A stretch of DNA of 64,000 bases from Manis javanica (GCF_040802235.1 NC_133156.1:26741343-26805342), one strand, 5' to 3'; positions 1-11,374 are shown, counted from the first letter of the stretch. Program-made: numbers and translations. The notes: generated by a model not told the origin, from the letters alone.

Positions 1-2453
1 CAGGAAAATCTGACCAATTACCAGCAATGAAATTGAACTGGTAACCAGAAACCTACCTAACAACTCAAACATTTAGTGAAGACATAATACCCATCCTCCT
101 TAAAGTTTTCCAAAGAGTAGAAGAAGAGGAAATACTTTCAAACTCATTCTATGAGGCCAGCATCACTCTAATACCAAAAACAGGCAGATACCACAAAAAA
201 AGAAAACTACAGACCAATATCCCTGATGAACATAGATGCAAAAATACTCGACAAAATATAAGCAAACCAAATTCAAAAATACATCAAAAAGATCATCCAT
301 CATGATCAAGTAGCGTTTATTCCAGGATGTAAGGATGGTACAACATTCAAAAATCCATCAACATCATCTATCACATCAACCAAAAAAAGGACAAAAAACA
401 CATGATCATCTCTATCGATGTTGAAAAAGCATTTAACAAAATTCAATATCCATTCATGATAAAAACTCTCAACAAAATGGGTATAGAGGGCAAGTATCTC
501 AACATCATAAAGGCCATATATGACAAACCCACAGCCAACATTATACTTAACTGCAAGAAGCTAAAAGCTTTTCCTTTAAGATCGGGAACCAAACAAGGAT
601 GCCCACTCTCCCCACTTATTTTGAACATTGTACTGGAGGCCCTAGCCATGGCAATCAGACAACACAAAGAAATAAAAGACATTCAGATTGGCAAGAAAGA
701 AGTTAAACGGTCCCTGTTTGCAGATGACATGATATTGTACATAAAAAAAACCCTAAAGAATCCACTCCAAAACTACTAGATCTAATATCTGAATTCAACA
801 AAGCTGCTGGATACAAAATTAATATGCAGAAATCTGTGGCATTCCTATACACTAACAATGAACTAGCAGAGAGAGAAATCAGGAAAACAATTCCATTCAC
901 AGTTTCATCAAAAAGAATAAAATACCTAGGAATAAACCTAACCAAGGAAGTGAAAGACCTATACTCTGAAGACTACAAGACACTCATGAGGGAAATTAAA
1001 GAAGAGACCAATAAATGGAAACACATCCCATGCTCATGGATAGGAAGAATTAATATTGTCAAAATGGCCATCCTGCCTAAAGCAATCTATAGATTCAATG
1101 CAATCCCTACCAAAATACCAGCAGCATTCTTCAACCAACTAGAGAAAATTGTTATAAAATTCATATGGAACCACAAGAGACCCTGAATAACCAAAGCAAT
1201 CCTGAGAAGGAAGAATAAAGCTGAGGGGATTATGCTCCCCATCTTCAAGCTCTACTACAAAGCCACAGTAATCAAGACAATTTGGTACGGGCACAAGAAC
1301 AGATCTATAGACCACTGGGACAGACTAGAGAGCCCTGATATAAACCCAACCAACTATGGTCAATTAATATATGATAAAGGAGCCATGGACATACAATGGG
1401 GAAATGACAGCCTCTTCTACAGCTGGTGTTGGCAGTACTGTACAGCTACATGCAAGAGAACAAGACTGGAGTATTGTTTAACCCCATACACAAACATAAA
1501 CTCGAAATGGATCAAAGACCTGACTGTAAATCATGAAGCCATAAAAGTCTTAGAAGACAACACAGGCAAAAATCTCATGAATATAATAAGCATGAGGAAC
1601 TTCCTGAATGCATCTCCTTGAGCAAGGGAAACAAAAGCAAAAATGAACTCATGGAACTACATCAAACTGAAAATTTTCTGTACAGCAAAGGATACCATCA
1701 ACATAACAAAAAGGCATCCTACAGTATGGGAGAATATGTTTGTAAATGACATATCTGACAAGGGGTTAACATCCAGAATATATAAAGAACTTAGATGTCT
1801 CAACACCCAAAAAGCAAATAACCAGATTAACAAATGGGCAGAGGATATGAAGAGACAGTTCTCCAATGAAGAAATTCAGATGGCCAACAGGCACATGAAA
1901 AGATGTTCCACATCACTAGTCATCAGAGAAATGCAAATTGAAACCACAATGAGATATCACCTCACACCAGTAAGGATGGCCATCATCGAAAAGTCTAAGA
2001 ACAACAAATGCTTGTGATGATGCAGAGAAAGGGGAACCCTCCTACACTGCTGGTGGGAATATAAGCTAGTTCAACCATTGTGGAAAGCAATATGGAGGTT
2101 CCTCAAAAATCCAAAAATAGAAATACCATTTGATCCAGGAATCCAACCCCTTCTAATTTACCCAAAATACAAATACAACTTCTCAGATTCAGAAAGATAT
2201 ATGCACCCCTATGTTTATCGCAGCATTTTTTACAATGGCCAAGATATGGAAGAAACCTAAGTGTCCAGCAGTAGATGAATGGATAAAGAAGAGGTGGTAC
2301 ATATACACAATGGAATACTATTCAGCCATAAGAAAGAAACAAATCCTACCATTTGCAACAACATGGATGGAGCTAGAGGGTATTATGCTCAGTGAAATAA
2401 GCCAGGCAGAGATGGACAAGTACCAAATGATTTCCCTCATTTGTGGAGTATAA
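1..2453 (+). pseudogene. L1 ORF2 reverse transcriptase, decayed
   Basis: Conceptual translation shows L1-type RT hallmarks in the frame starting at 402: [10 protein letters not shown] (motif A), [11 protein letters not shown] (motif B region) and FADDM (motif C, catalytic DD codons at 723-728). The frame stops at 777-779. Homology continues from 782 in another register ([22 protein letters not shown]), meets an in-frame TGA at 1184-1186 and resumes with [17 protein letters not shown]. The C-terminal stretch YYSAIRKKQILPFATTW ends at the stop 2451-2453, the expected ORF2 terminus. The intact family protein nicks DNA and primes reverse transcription. The frameshifts and stops here rule out function. 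Confidence 0.93.
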
Positions 2454-2523
2454 CAACAAAGCAAAATTGAAGAAACAAAACAGCAGCAGACTCACGAACT
2501 CCAAGAAGGGTCTAATGGTTACC

Positions 2524-2580
2524 AAAGGGGAGGGGGTGGGGAAGGTGGGAGAAGAGGGAGGGAGAAGGGGATTAAGGGGT
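2524..2580 (+). other. G-quadruplex-prone polypurine block of L1 3' UTR
   Basis: Runs of three to five G separated by one to six bases, within an almost pure A/G stretch. G-rich 3' UTR tracts are a known recurring property of mammalian L1. The same block is present in the two other lineage L1 copies in this window. Confidence 0.8.
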
Positions 2581-2954
2581 ATTATGATTAGTATACATGG
2601 TGTGGGGGGGATCATGGGGAAGACAGTGTAGCTCAGAGAAGGCAAGTAGTGTCTCTGTGGCATCTCACTACACTGATGGACAGTGACTGCAATGGGGTGT
2701 GGGGGGACTTGGTAATATGGGTGAATGTAGTAACCACATTGTTTTTCATGTGAAACCTTCATTGGAGTGTATATCAATAATACCTTAATAAAAAATCATT
2801 AAAAAAAAAGAAAGAATTCTACTTGCACTCTACCCAGAATCAAGTGGTTTTCCTCTGTTCTACATTGGGCTTAACCAAGATTTTGTTTGGACCTGACATT
2901 TTGTTTAGTTTCAATAAAAACTAAAAAAAAAACAAAAAAAACAAGAAAGAAACA

Positions 2955-3300
2955 ATAAATGGAATATTATGTAGCCTTCAAAAGGGAAGAATTCTGACAC
3001 ACACTACAACATGGATGAACCTCAAGGACATTGTGTTAAGTGAAATAAACCAGACACAAAAAGACAAATGCTGTATGATTCCACTTCTGGGAGGGACCCA
3101 GATAAGTCATATCGATAGATACCATAAAATGGTAGTTGCCAGAGACTGGGAGAAGGAGGTAAAGGTGAATTTTTGTTTAATGGGTGTAGTGTTTCAATTC
3201 TGCAAGATGAAAAAGTTCTGGAGACCAGCTGTACCACAGTGTAAATACACTTAACACTACTGATTTATACATAAAAAATGGTTTAAAAAATTTTAAATAA
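2955..3300 (+). mobile_element. Older LINE-1 3' end
   Basis: It opens with TGGAATATTATGTAGCC and CATGGATGAACCTCAAGGACAT, the terminal ORF2 codons of mammalian L1. It continues into a 3' UTR unlike that of the lineage L1 just upstream (AGATACCATAAAATGGTAG, then an AT-rich end). This is an older L1M-type copy lying 3' of the younger one. The preceding stretch (2814-2954) is short unique DNA plus an A-rich tract at 2921-2955. Confidence 0.85.
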
Positions 3301-3344
3301 GTCTTTGAAGTTATTATTGACTTGATGAATCATGGAAGCTCCCC

Positions 3345-3450
3345 AAAGACAGGGATTTTTGTCTGTTTTGTGCGCAGCTGTGTCTCTTAATGGTGCCTAG
3401 AACAGTACCAGGCATGGAGCAGGTGCTTAGGACAAGTTTAGGGAGTGAGT
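3345..3450 (+). mobile_element. L2 LINE 3' end
   Basis: GACAGGGATTTTTGTCTGTTTTG followed by CCTAGAACAGTACCAGGCAT and AGGTGCTTAGGA matches the conserved 3' end of mammalian L2 (chicken-repeat-1 clade). Confidence 0.75.
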
Positions 3451-3984
3451 GAACTCCAGCCACTTAGAAGTGTTTTACCCGCAGCCCCTTTAGATGCCAT
3501 GGTGACATCCCAACCACTGATTGAGGTCAAGCCAAAGCCCAGTGGGTCCTTGCGGGACTTGCCCTTTCCCCTATTTCTTGCCAGCAGCTGAACTGGCACA
3601 GCTGGTGCCAAGCAAGGGAGCCAACTGTGTGTGGGCTGTGTCAACCCAGAATCTATCCAGCACCAAACGGCTCGCATTCTTATGGATAACTTAAGTAAAC
3701 AGCCATATCTCAAAACACTGTTAGTTTAATTTGCTCTATCAGACATGAATATATCAAACCATATCTGAAACTAGAACAAAACAAAACAAATAACTATAAT
3801 GGTATAATCCTCATTTCTGTTATAATAACTCTGTTTCAGCAGTATGGGTTCGTTTCCTTCTCTACTCTAACATGCTCAACTCCAGAAGGGGTGAGCTGTG
3901 ACTTGCCCTCACCCTTTCTTTTGCATTTTTACATAATTGTCAGAGTTCCACAGTGAGAGCATTTTAGAGAAAGAAGAGACCTTA
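3451..3984. other. Unique non-coding DNA
   Basis: No repeat family, exon signature or RNA gene was recognised. Short AT-rich runs only. Confidence 0.5.
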
Positions 3985-4265
3985 TTTTAACTCTCATTAT
4001 GGAAAATTTCAGACATATGCAAAGGCATACAATACAGCATAATGAGCTGCCGACCCATCCCCCAGCTTCAGCAATTATCAATTCACATCAATTTGTTTCA
4101 TCTCTGCTCACACCCATTCCTCTTGCCTTTTTTGTAGTTTATGGAAACTTTTTTGAAGTAAAATATACATACAGAAAAGTGCACAAATCATAAATATACA
4201 ACTCAATGAATTTTCACAAATTTAATACATTCATGTAACCAGTACCCAGTTCCAGAAACAGACCA
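3985..4265 (-). mobile_element. Old LINE-1 fragment (antisense)
   Basis: Contains AAGTAAAATATACATACAGAAAAGTGCACAAATC, shown here in part. A closely similar stretch recurs at 52265-52320, where it runs on into clear antisense L1 sequence. This identifies both as antisense ends of old L1M-type copies. Confidence 0.65.
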
Positions 4266-4671
4266 TTAACAGCTCTCTTGAAGCCCTCTGGTGTGTCCTG
4301 GAGAGACATTGATTGATTTCTGGTCCAGTGTTTTCAGTTTGCAGGGGAGAAAATTAAGGCCCAACAGGAAATCGACAGCCCCAGGATGACAGAATTCAGA
4401 CTCTGCTGCTACTTCGTAGACTTGGAAGAGCAATGGCTTCAAGCATCTATGGAGCAGAGTGCTGAGGGTGCTTAATTTCCCTCCACCCAGAGGGTGTTGG
4501 CGTCAGGGTGTTGGCTGTGCCTGCCATTTGCAGGGATGGTCCCTACCCCGTGGCCATTCTCAGGGTTCTACACTGACCTTTCCTCTGACTATAGGCTCCC
4601 AAGAAGCTAACAAGATTGTGCCAGCAGGGCCCTTAGAGATCTGATCATCTTAAGGTTGCTTGAAAAAGAAA

Positions 4672-4680
<9 letters not shown>

Positions 4681-4736
<56 letters not shown>
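4681..4736. repeat. (GA)28 dinucleotide microsatellite
   Basis: Twenty-eight uninterrupted GA units, preceded by an imperfect GA-rich lead-in from about 4664. The purity suggests recent expansion and probable length polymorphism. It lies 5' of an LTR relic whose family consensus often contains a GA-rich segment, which could be the seed. Confidence 0.97.
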
Positions 4737-4740
<4 letters not shown>

Positions 4741-4834
4741 GAAAAGCCCATAAAACCTAATTCTTAAAATTCCCTAAATTAGTGGGTTGTTATTGTAAAA
4801 AAATTCTAAAAATAGACAAACATACCAAGTGATA

Positions 4835-5033
4835 GAACAGAGATGGCTTCTAGAAGCTGGAAAAGTCAAGGACATATATTCCCCCCTAGAGCTTCCAGAG
4901 GAATATGACCCATCTGACACCGGGATTTGAGGACTTCTGGCCTCTAGAACTAGAGGATAATAAATGTACATTCTTTTAAGCCACAAAGTTTGTGGTAATT
5001 TGTTACTACAGCAACATAGGAAATGAATACAGT
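4835..5033 (+). mobile_element. MLT1-type MaLR LTR, 3' part
   Basis: Recognisable by AGAAGCTGGAAAAGTCAAGG, the CTAGAGCTTCCAGAGGAA block, GACTTCTGGCCTCTAGAACT, a polyadenylation-like AATAAATGTACATT and the terminal TTAAGCCACAAAGTTTGTGG ... ATACAG. These are landmarks of MLT1-type (ERVL-MaLR) solo LTRs. No internal retroviral sequence is attached. Confidence 0.8.
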
Positions 5034-5407
5034 GGGCTTACATCGCCAGGTTCATATTTTCTCATGTAGTAATCCAGCAGCCCGTGAGGCGGAGGAAGTT
5101 TCTTGCTTCCAAAGTCCCCATGGGACTCCCAGAGAAAGATTCCCCTTGGCCACAATCACGGGACTGGGCACTGAGAGCCAATCCCCGGGGCCAGAGAAGG
5201 GGAGCACAGAATCTGGCCCTGCCCGGCTGTGTGCCTGTGGTGGCAGTTCAGGCGGGGATGCTGAGACAATGGGCCCCCAGCACAGAGCACTGGGCATGTT
5301 GGACGGAGCTGGAACCAAAGGCTGGGCTAGGAAGTGCTGAGGGTAGGGAGAGGTGGGTGATCAGAGAGGCTGATAGATTTGCCCAAAAGGTTCCAGCCCC
5401 CCAGGTC

Positions 5408-5422
5408 CACGTGGGAATTTCC
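5408..5422. promoter_or_regulatory. Overlapping E-box and NF-kappaB-like site
   Basis: A palindromic CACGTG E-box (5408-5413) overlaps GGGAATTTCC (5413-5422), a perfect match to the kappaB consensus GGGRNNYYCC. The motifs are visible directly. Whether they are occupied is unknown, and short motifs also occur by chance. Confidence 0.35.
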
Positions 5423-5492
5423 ATTGCAGCATCGCAGAGCTCCTAGTGTGGGAACTGCTTGAGAAGAGAAGATTCGTGCTGGGGGTGCATGT

Positions 5493-5528
5493 GCGCGGGA
5501 GGGGCGGAGTGCGCGGGAGGGGCGGAGC
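5493..5528. repeat. Tandem 18-bp GC-box repeat
   Basis: Two copies of an 18-bp unit, GCGCGGGAGGGGCGGAG(T/C), at 5493-5510 and 5511-5528, differing only in the last base. Each holds a GGGGCGG Sp1-type GC box (5501-5507 and 5519-5525). It lies in the GC-richer stretch 5060-5560, which has no recognisable repeat. It could be a small regulatory element or a minisatellite seed. Confidence 0.6.
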
Positions 5529-5564
5529 GCACAGTTCAAGTTCTGAAGAGTCAGTTCCTTAGCT

Positions 5565-5760
5565 CTGCTCTCCTAGCTGAGCGACCTAACATCATGTTCG
5601 TCTAAGACGCAGACCCCTTACCTGTAAAATGGGGACCATAGTAACCCCTCCCTGCTGAGACCGTTGTGAGGACTAAGTGAGATCAAGCATGTAACATGCT
5701 TGGCACAGTGTCCGGCACATGGTAAACACCATTAATGGTAGCTATTATTATTATTAGTTT
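5565..5760 (+). mobile_element. MIR SINE
   Basis: TTACCTGTAAAATGGGGACC, GTTGTGAGGACTAAGTGAGAT and GGCACAGTGTCCGGCACATGGTAA follow the order of the MIR consensus 3' half. Confidence 0.85.
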
Positions 5761-7111
5761 AATCAAAGAGAAACACCTTCAATAAATGAATGATTTTCAG
5801 GGTACGACTTGCTCCGCGCAGCCCTGAAGGGCAGAACCAGGGCCAAGGGTTGGAATCCATAGTTCACCGTAGGAAGAACTTTGTCTGGAGCCAGTGAGCA
5901 TCCGTCCCTGAGGCCCTCATACCGCTAGGAAGGGGGTGCGCTGTTAAGTCAGAGGTTGGAGTGGTTGCCTTTTAAATTCTCTTCTAAGTCTGAGAACCAG
6001 CGATTCTCACTCCTGGGCGGGAACCTTCCCACGTGACTGGGCGGCGGTGGTTTCAGAACTCTCCAGGCTCCCCCAGGCCCCGCACGCAGTGGGTTCTGAC
6101 ATGCCCGGCCTGGGACTGCCTCCAGCCTCTCCGCCCGCAGCCCAGAGCTTGCCTCTACCCCTAGCTTGTTCAGCTGGAGCTCAGAGAGCCGAGGAATTGG
6201 TCTGTGCTCAGTAACCACCTCAGACATCTTGGTGGATGGCTTGGGAAAGCAGCTTCTGTCTTGGGGATAAGATCCTGGCAGCCCACTGGAGGGCCAAAAA
6301 TATCAGCAGCTCAATCTTTGATCACTTCCTACGTGCCTGGCATTGTCTGAAGCTCTGGTATCAATTAGAATTCAGCTCAGCTGCTTAGCAAAAAAGCCAC
6401 CTAACCACAGTCCACACATAGAGGATGTATTTTTCTTGTATATAAAAGAAGTTCAGACATAAGGAGTTGATGTGATTGTGCCACCCAATTATCAGGGACC
6501 CAGAATCTTTCTTGTTAGGTCAAGAAAGCCAAGGAGAGCAGGAGTCCAGATCGGTGACAGCAAGATTGAATAGCAGACTTCACTACAGAGGCAGTGAAGG
6601 GCTGAGTCGGAGAGACTACAGCCCCAAAAGGAAAAAGCTCTGGAGTGTTATAGTCCTCAGTCTTGAGCCAAGCGGATGTCCTGAGGGTTGGGGCAGGCCG
6701 CAGGTGCAGGGATTCCCATCTCCTGTGAGCGGGCCTTGTGCCCCGCAGATGTTCTCAGGGTCGGGGCGGGATGCTTTCCAGCTCCTCTACCGGTCTGTGC
6801 TTTCTCTAAGAATTAAACTCAAAAATCACAATTAGTTTTCTTGTTTCTGCCTTCTCTACACTTTCTTTTCCTTTTTTCTTTTTTAGGGCATTTCCCCAAT
6901 GTCTTTGGTTACACAAATTTGGGGGCACACTATAACCCCTCTTTGGAAATTCACATTCAACCCCAGCGTGCTCAGGACCTGCACTGCTTCCCCAGCACTT
7001 TTTATGGACAATTTTTTAAAAAGTATTTGATTTTTCACTCAAACAGTTCATAGTTGCAATGAAAACAATTTTTCTAAGTATGAACAAGGCAGAAAAAAAA
7101 GAACAAATAAG
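5761..7111. other. Unique non-coding DNA
   Basis: No repeat assigned with confidence. A short MIR/L2-like antisense trace lies near 6300-6350. GC-richer at 5900-6240, with a few CpGs and no convincing exon. T-rich and A-rich runs lie at 6840-6890 and 7050-7110. Confidence 0.45.
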
Positions 7112-7122
7112 AAACTGGCCTT

Positions 7123-7613
7123 CATAAGAAAAAACAAATCCTACCATTTGCAACAACATGGATGGAGCTGGAGGATATTATGCTCAGTGAACTAAGCCAG
7201 GTGAAGAAAGACAAATGCCAAATGATTTCCCTCATTTGTGGACTCTAACAATGAAGCAAGACTGAAGGAACAGAATGGCAGCAGATTCAGAGACTCCGAC
7301 GAGGGACTAGTGGTTACCAAAGGGGAGGGTGTGGGAGGGCAGGTGTGGAGGGAGGGAGAAGGGGACTGAGGGGTATTATGATTGGCACACATGGTGTGGG
7401 GGATCACGGGAGAACAGTGTAACACAGAGAAGGCACATAGTGGATCTGTTGCATCTTACTACACTGATGGACAGTGACTGCATTGGGGTGTGGGTGGGGA
7501 TTTGATAATATGGGTGAATGTAGTAACCACATTGTTTTTTCATGTGAAACCTTCATAAGAGTGTATATCAATCATACCTTAATAAAAAATTTAAAAATAA
7601 AATAAAATAAAAT
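7123..7613 (+). mobile_element. 5'-truncated lineage LINE-1 with target-site duplication
   Basis: Starts inside the last ORF2 codons (AAACAAATCCTACCATTTGC) and continues through the same 3' UTR as the copy at 1-2813, including the G-rich block at 7319-7365. It ends in an A-rich tail that has become a short (AAAAT)n-like run (7591-7613). An 11-bp direct repeat, AAACTGGCCTT, flanks it at 7112-7122 and 7614-7624, marking target-primed insertion. It contains no ORF. Confidence 0.93.
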
Positions 7614-7624
7614 AAACTGGCCTT

Positions 7625-8585
7625 ATCTTTTCATCCAGAGAGAACTTTCTAGGAAGCTGGTACATTCATCTAGAGTAGATATAAAAGATATACAAACATA
7701 AATATTTACAGAAATGGGACTGTTCTCACATACTATTCTATTTAGCAAGTTTATTCCATTTAGCAAGGCATCATGAACATCTTCCATGTTAAGAAATATG
7801 GGCACAGCATTATTACTTCATTTGTTTATTCAATGGTTTATTTAGTGTACAAAAAGTGACAGGCAATGGGTACTCCAGATAGGCTGGACTAAACCAGAAG
7901 CTGTCTCTTCCTCTCAGAGATCATAGCATTTCTCCACTGCACCATGTTCCACCTTGTGGATTCTTGACGACATACCCACGCCATTTATACAGATCCAATT
8001 GTGTATTCAGATACAGACAGAGTGAGGGGTCAACCTCTTAGGAGTATAGCCTCATGAATATTTCCATATGAATACATCTCTGTAATTGCCACTCACATAT
8101 AGAACATTTCTGGTACCCTAGAAAGTTCCTTCTTGCCCTTTCCCAGTCACAGATACCTCTTAACTGAGATACAATGTGGAATGTGTGGATTTTTCACGGA
8201 AGTGGCTTTTAACTCTAGAACTAGGTAGCATCTGAGCTCCTCAGCACAGCTAGTGAGCTGGGCCCTTCTGTCCCCTGGACAGGGCTGGCAGTAGACATTA
8301 CAGAGGACCGGGACTGTGCCCTGTGGGGCCTTCCAACCACCCACCCTACCTGGGCATGTGGGGCAAAGGTTTGGGTGTCCTGCACTCCCAGGTCAGAGAT
8401 GATGAGAGCTTAAGTGCTCCCAGTAGCACCTCCCATTCCCTGGGCTGGGCATGCCCCAGTGGAGAGGGATGGAGAGGGGCACAGAGCAGGAGGTAGGGGT
8501 GGGAAGGAAAGGATGAAAGGCTTTATTCATGTTGCCTAAGGTTAGGGGATGCCTAGGCACGGGGGTAATGAGTAAAAGTAATAAG
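7625..8585. other. Unique non-coding DNA
   Basis: No repeat or exon recognised. A-rich at the left and G/A-rich around 8460-8510. Confidence 0.45.
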
Positions 8586-8589
8586 CTGT

Positions 8590-8960
8590 GTGAGGTGGAG
8601 GTGGAGGGAAGATTGAGGAAATTTGAATATGGACCATGGATTAAATAGTGAATGGTAATATATCAGAATTAAATTTCCTGATTCTGATCATTGCACTATG
8701 GTCATGTAAAGCAATTTTTTTACTAAGGAAAAACACACTCAAGTGTTGAGGGACGCTGTCATTGACTTACTCTCAAATAGTTCAGGTGAAAATAGACATG
8801 CGTGTGTATGTATACAAGAAAGAAGAGAATGTTAGAGAAAATAGGGCAAGATGGAAACAAGTGATGAATCGGGGTAAAGGGTTTATGGGAGTTCCCTGTA
8901 CCATTCCTTCAACTTTCTGGGGTAGGTTTGAAATCATAACAAGGTACAAAGTTATAGAAC
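8590..8960 (+). mobile_element. Old LINE-1 3' UTR
   Basis: The order of landmarks resembles old L1 (L1MC/L1ME-type) 3' UTRs: ATTGCACTATGGTCATGTAAAG, a GGGACGCTGTC-like segment, GGGTTTATGGGAGTTCCCTGTACCATTC, then TTGAAATCATAACAAGGTA. Diverged, so the subfamily is not assigned. Confidence 0.55.
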
Positions 8961-9695
8961 ATAACGGCATCTGAGACCTGCCTGGTTTTGGATGTGTCCC
9001 TTGGTGAGCACTGTGACCTTGAGTAGCTCCCCGTTCTCTCTTTGGTCTTGAGGCTCCACTGTGTAGGGGAGGAAATACAGAAAGGTCCAAGGGGTTCTGT
9101 TTGGTGGATGTGCTTGCTGGTTTTCAGTTCAGTATCTCCAGAGTCCAGAGGGAGCCCTCTCTGCCTTTGGGCCCTGCACCTGGCCCTTCCCTCCATCGGG
9201 CAGCCTGGGAGGGGCAGGGCTTGGCTCCGTTCCTCAACAGGGTGTCGGTGGCTCCCAGATGACAGTGCACAGGATATCTGGGCCTTGAAACTTCCCTGCT
9301 GGTTCCTCCTCACCACCCAGTGGAAAGTTGGGTCAGATCTGGCCCAAGGACTAGCTCACAGAGCCTGACTTTGGGGGGCCAGGACAATAAAATATCTGTG
9401 CATTGTCCTACCTGAAATTTCACAGTTAGTACTTTCTTCCTTTAAGATTTGGCGAAATCTTAGCCATGTCTCCCTCTAGAGTTCAGCAGAAGAAAGGAGT
9501 CATTCTGTTTGTGGGGAGGAGATGCCTGCTTTTCTTTTTCTCACTCCACAGAACCCCTTTCCTGCTTTTCTCAAGCAGACAGCTGAGTTCTGCTCTGGGG
9601 CCCTCCCTGGCAGGCCTTATAGTGATCCTGAGGTAGATCAAAGTGACAATGCATGAGGACAAATACATTTAACTTGTTTTATAAAATAGAGAAAA
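8961..9695. other. Unique, moderately GC-rich non-coding DNA
   Basis: No repeat family recognised. Overlapping open frames on both strands at 8909-9368 look like chance: no domain, no conserved splice architecture and no start context. Confidence 0.45.
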
Positions 9696-9699
9696 AATA

Positions 9700-9830
9700 G
9701 TGCTGAACCTAATGTTCACTGAGCTGCTTTTCGGGGCAGGGCACTCTGCTAAGCACTAGGCATCCGTTACTTCCGTTAATGCTCATGGTGACCCTATGAG
9801 GTACGCATTTTCTTCTCCCTGGTTTTTTCC
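9700..9830 (-). mobile_element. MIR SINE (antisense)
   Basis: GCTAAGCACTAGGCATCCGTTA and CCCTATGAGGTACGCATTTTC match the antisense MIR 3' half. Confidence 0.6.
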
Positions 9831-10204
9831 TGCAGAACACTTGGCTAGAGAAGTTTGCTTACACACACTTGGAAAGAGGAGTAGGGATGCAGATCTGTGG
9901 CTGACTGTGGGAAGAGGTTGCCATTGTTTTGGGGGACTGGCTATGCACCAGCTCCTAGACCTCTGTCACCGTCAGGCAAACGCCTCAGCTCCGTCCCTCC
10001 TCCTGCCCCCAGACCTCACACTCTGCTCAGTCTGCTGCAAGGTGAGGCTTGGAATAGCCTTTGGAGATGATCCACAACAACCTTTGTTCTCATTTGTACA
10101 GCTGGAGAAGCTGACATCAGAGGCAGGGCTGCTGGATTGCACAACTCTGGGAGCATCATTTCATTTGTTTTCCATGTGATGTTACTGCCTGGAGTTGTGA
10201 AATG

Positions 10205-10290
10205 CAGGCCTATGAGAGAGGCAGGGACTAGCTCAGGTTACATAGTAACTGAAAGAGTCAGGACTTGAGCGCAGAGCCGAGGCAGCCTTG
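10205..10290 (-). mobile_element. MIR-like SINE fragment (antisense)
   Basis: AGGTTACATAGTAACTGAAAG followed by AGTCAGGACTTGAGC resembles the antisense MIR core (CACACAGCTAGTAAGT ... GGATTTGAACC). Diverged. Confidence 0.5.
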
Positions 10291-10845
10291 TTGGTGTGCT
10301 TTGGGGGACAGGGAGGGTGAAACCTGCTGGATGGGCAGCAGCCCAGGAGGCGGACCTAGGAGGCTTGGTGACACTTCAGCCATTCCTTAAGGGGAGGCCT
10401 TCCCTGCAGGTCCCATACCTGGCCCCTAAGCACAGCAGGGAGGCAGAGGGGCCCATGAGCATCTGCACAGCCCGACTGGAGGCCCTTCTTACCCAGTCTG
10501 AGCAGCAACTCAGGAAGGCCCGCAGACAGCAGGCAGTGGTGAGACCGCCCCCCAGAGTCGGGCTCTGGCCTGGTTCCTGTCCTTTTATCTGCCACCAGTG
10601 AGCACGAGCACTGCAGGTCACTCCTCCCTTGCACAACCTCCCGTGCTGTCTCATTGCCTGAAGGAGGGAGGAGTTTAGACACTTGCCCAGCTTTCAAGGC
10701 CTGCCAGAGCCTGGTTCTACTTTTCCAGCTGCATCTCCGGCCAAGGCCCTCTTTGTGCTCATCAATCCCAGACCACTATGGCCAAGCCCCCTGAGCTTTC
10801 CTCCCCTGTGCCTCAGCTCAGGTTGTTCTCACCTCTCCAAACACT
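10291..10845. other. Unique non-coding DNA
   Basis: No repeat recognised. Open frames on both strands at 10296-10697 carry no identifiable motif. Confidence 0.4.
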
Positions 10846-10849
10846 CTCC

Positions 10850-10978
10850 TAGCTAACCTCTCATTCTTACTCTGCTGAAATCCTACACACCCTTGAAGGC
10901 TCAGTTCAAACCTATCTTCTCTAAAAGTATTATCTTAGAATCGCAATTATCCTTCCCCTGAACTCTGAAAATATTCAA
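10850..10978 (+). mobile_element. L2 LINE fragment
   Basis: GAAATCCTACACACCCTTGAAGGCTCAGTTCAAA matches the L2 region upstream of the 3' end (CTCAGCTCAAATGTCACCTC in the consensus). Confidence 0.6.
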
Positions 10979-10982
10979 CTGT

Positions 10983-11031
10983 CCATCCATCCATCCATCC
11001 ATCCATCTATCCATCCATCCATCCATCCATC
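10983..11031. repeat. (CCAT)n tetranucleotide microsatellite
   Basis: About twelve CCAT units with one CTAT interruption. It sits between two L2 fragments. Confidence 0.95.
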
Positions 11032-11175
11032 CCACTGTGTCCAAGGTCTAAGGATTAAGTAGTGAATATACATGGTCACTGCCCTCAATCAGCTGTTACT
11101 GAGGGAGGCAAACACCTAGGCAAGGAATGTGGCAAGTGCTGCCCTGGGTGAAAGGAGGTCAGCCAAAGTCTCTTA
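11032..11175 (-). mobile_element. L2 LINE fragment (antisense)
   Basis: TAGTGAATATACATGGTCACTGCCC and CAAGGAATGTGGCAAGTGC resemble antisense L2 (GTGAACAAGACAGACAAGGTCCCTGCC type). Confidence 0.5.
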
Positions 11176-11374
11176 AGGAGATGGGGCACTTAATTTCCTA
11201 TTAATAAGTAAGGGAGACCTGCATGGATTCAGTTCCACACTACATTTGGAATTAAAAGAATAGCTGTTGGTGAAAGGCAAGTTGTTTAGCATGTGCTATT
11301 TGTCACCAGCACTGTTGTGTGTCCTTAATAACTCCTCATATTAACATCCTGCCTTATCTGTTTTGCAGCATGCT

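Larger units (their letters stand above)
1..2813 (+). mobile_element. LINE-1 (lineage L1), 3' portion, truncated by the window edge
   Basis: A non-LTR retrotransposon copy. It enters the window between the endonuclease and reverse transcriptase parts of ORF2 and runs through the RT, the C-terminal region, the 3' UTR and an A-rich tail near 2800. The 3' UTR carries a G-rich polypurine block (about 2524-2580) and ends in a TACCTTAATAAAAAA-like sequence. The same 3' UTR recurs at 7123-7613 and, inverted, at 53168-55850, so this is the most recent L1 lineage in the window. Stops and frame changes show that this copy is dead. The 5' end and the upstream target-site duplicate lie outside the window. 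Confidence 0.95.

Noticed and set aside
10983-11031. CCAT repeat as a CRISPR-like or satellite array
   Set aside because: A four-base period without spacers is a simple microsatellite.
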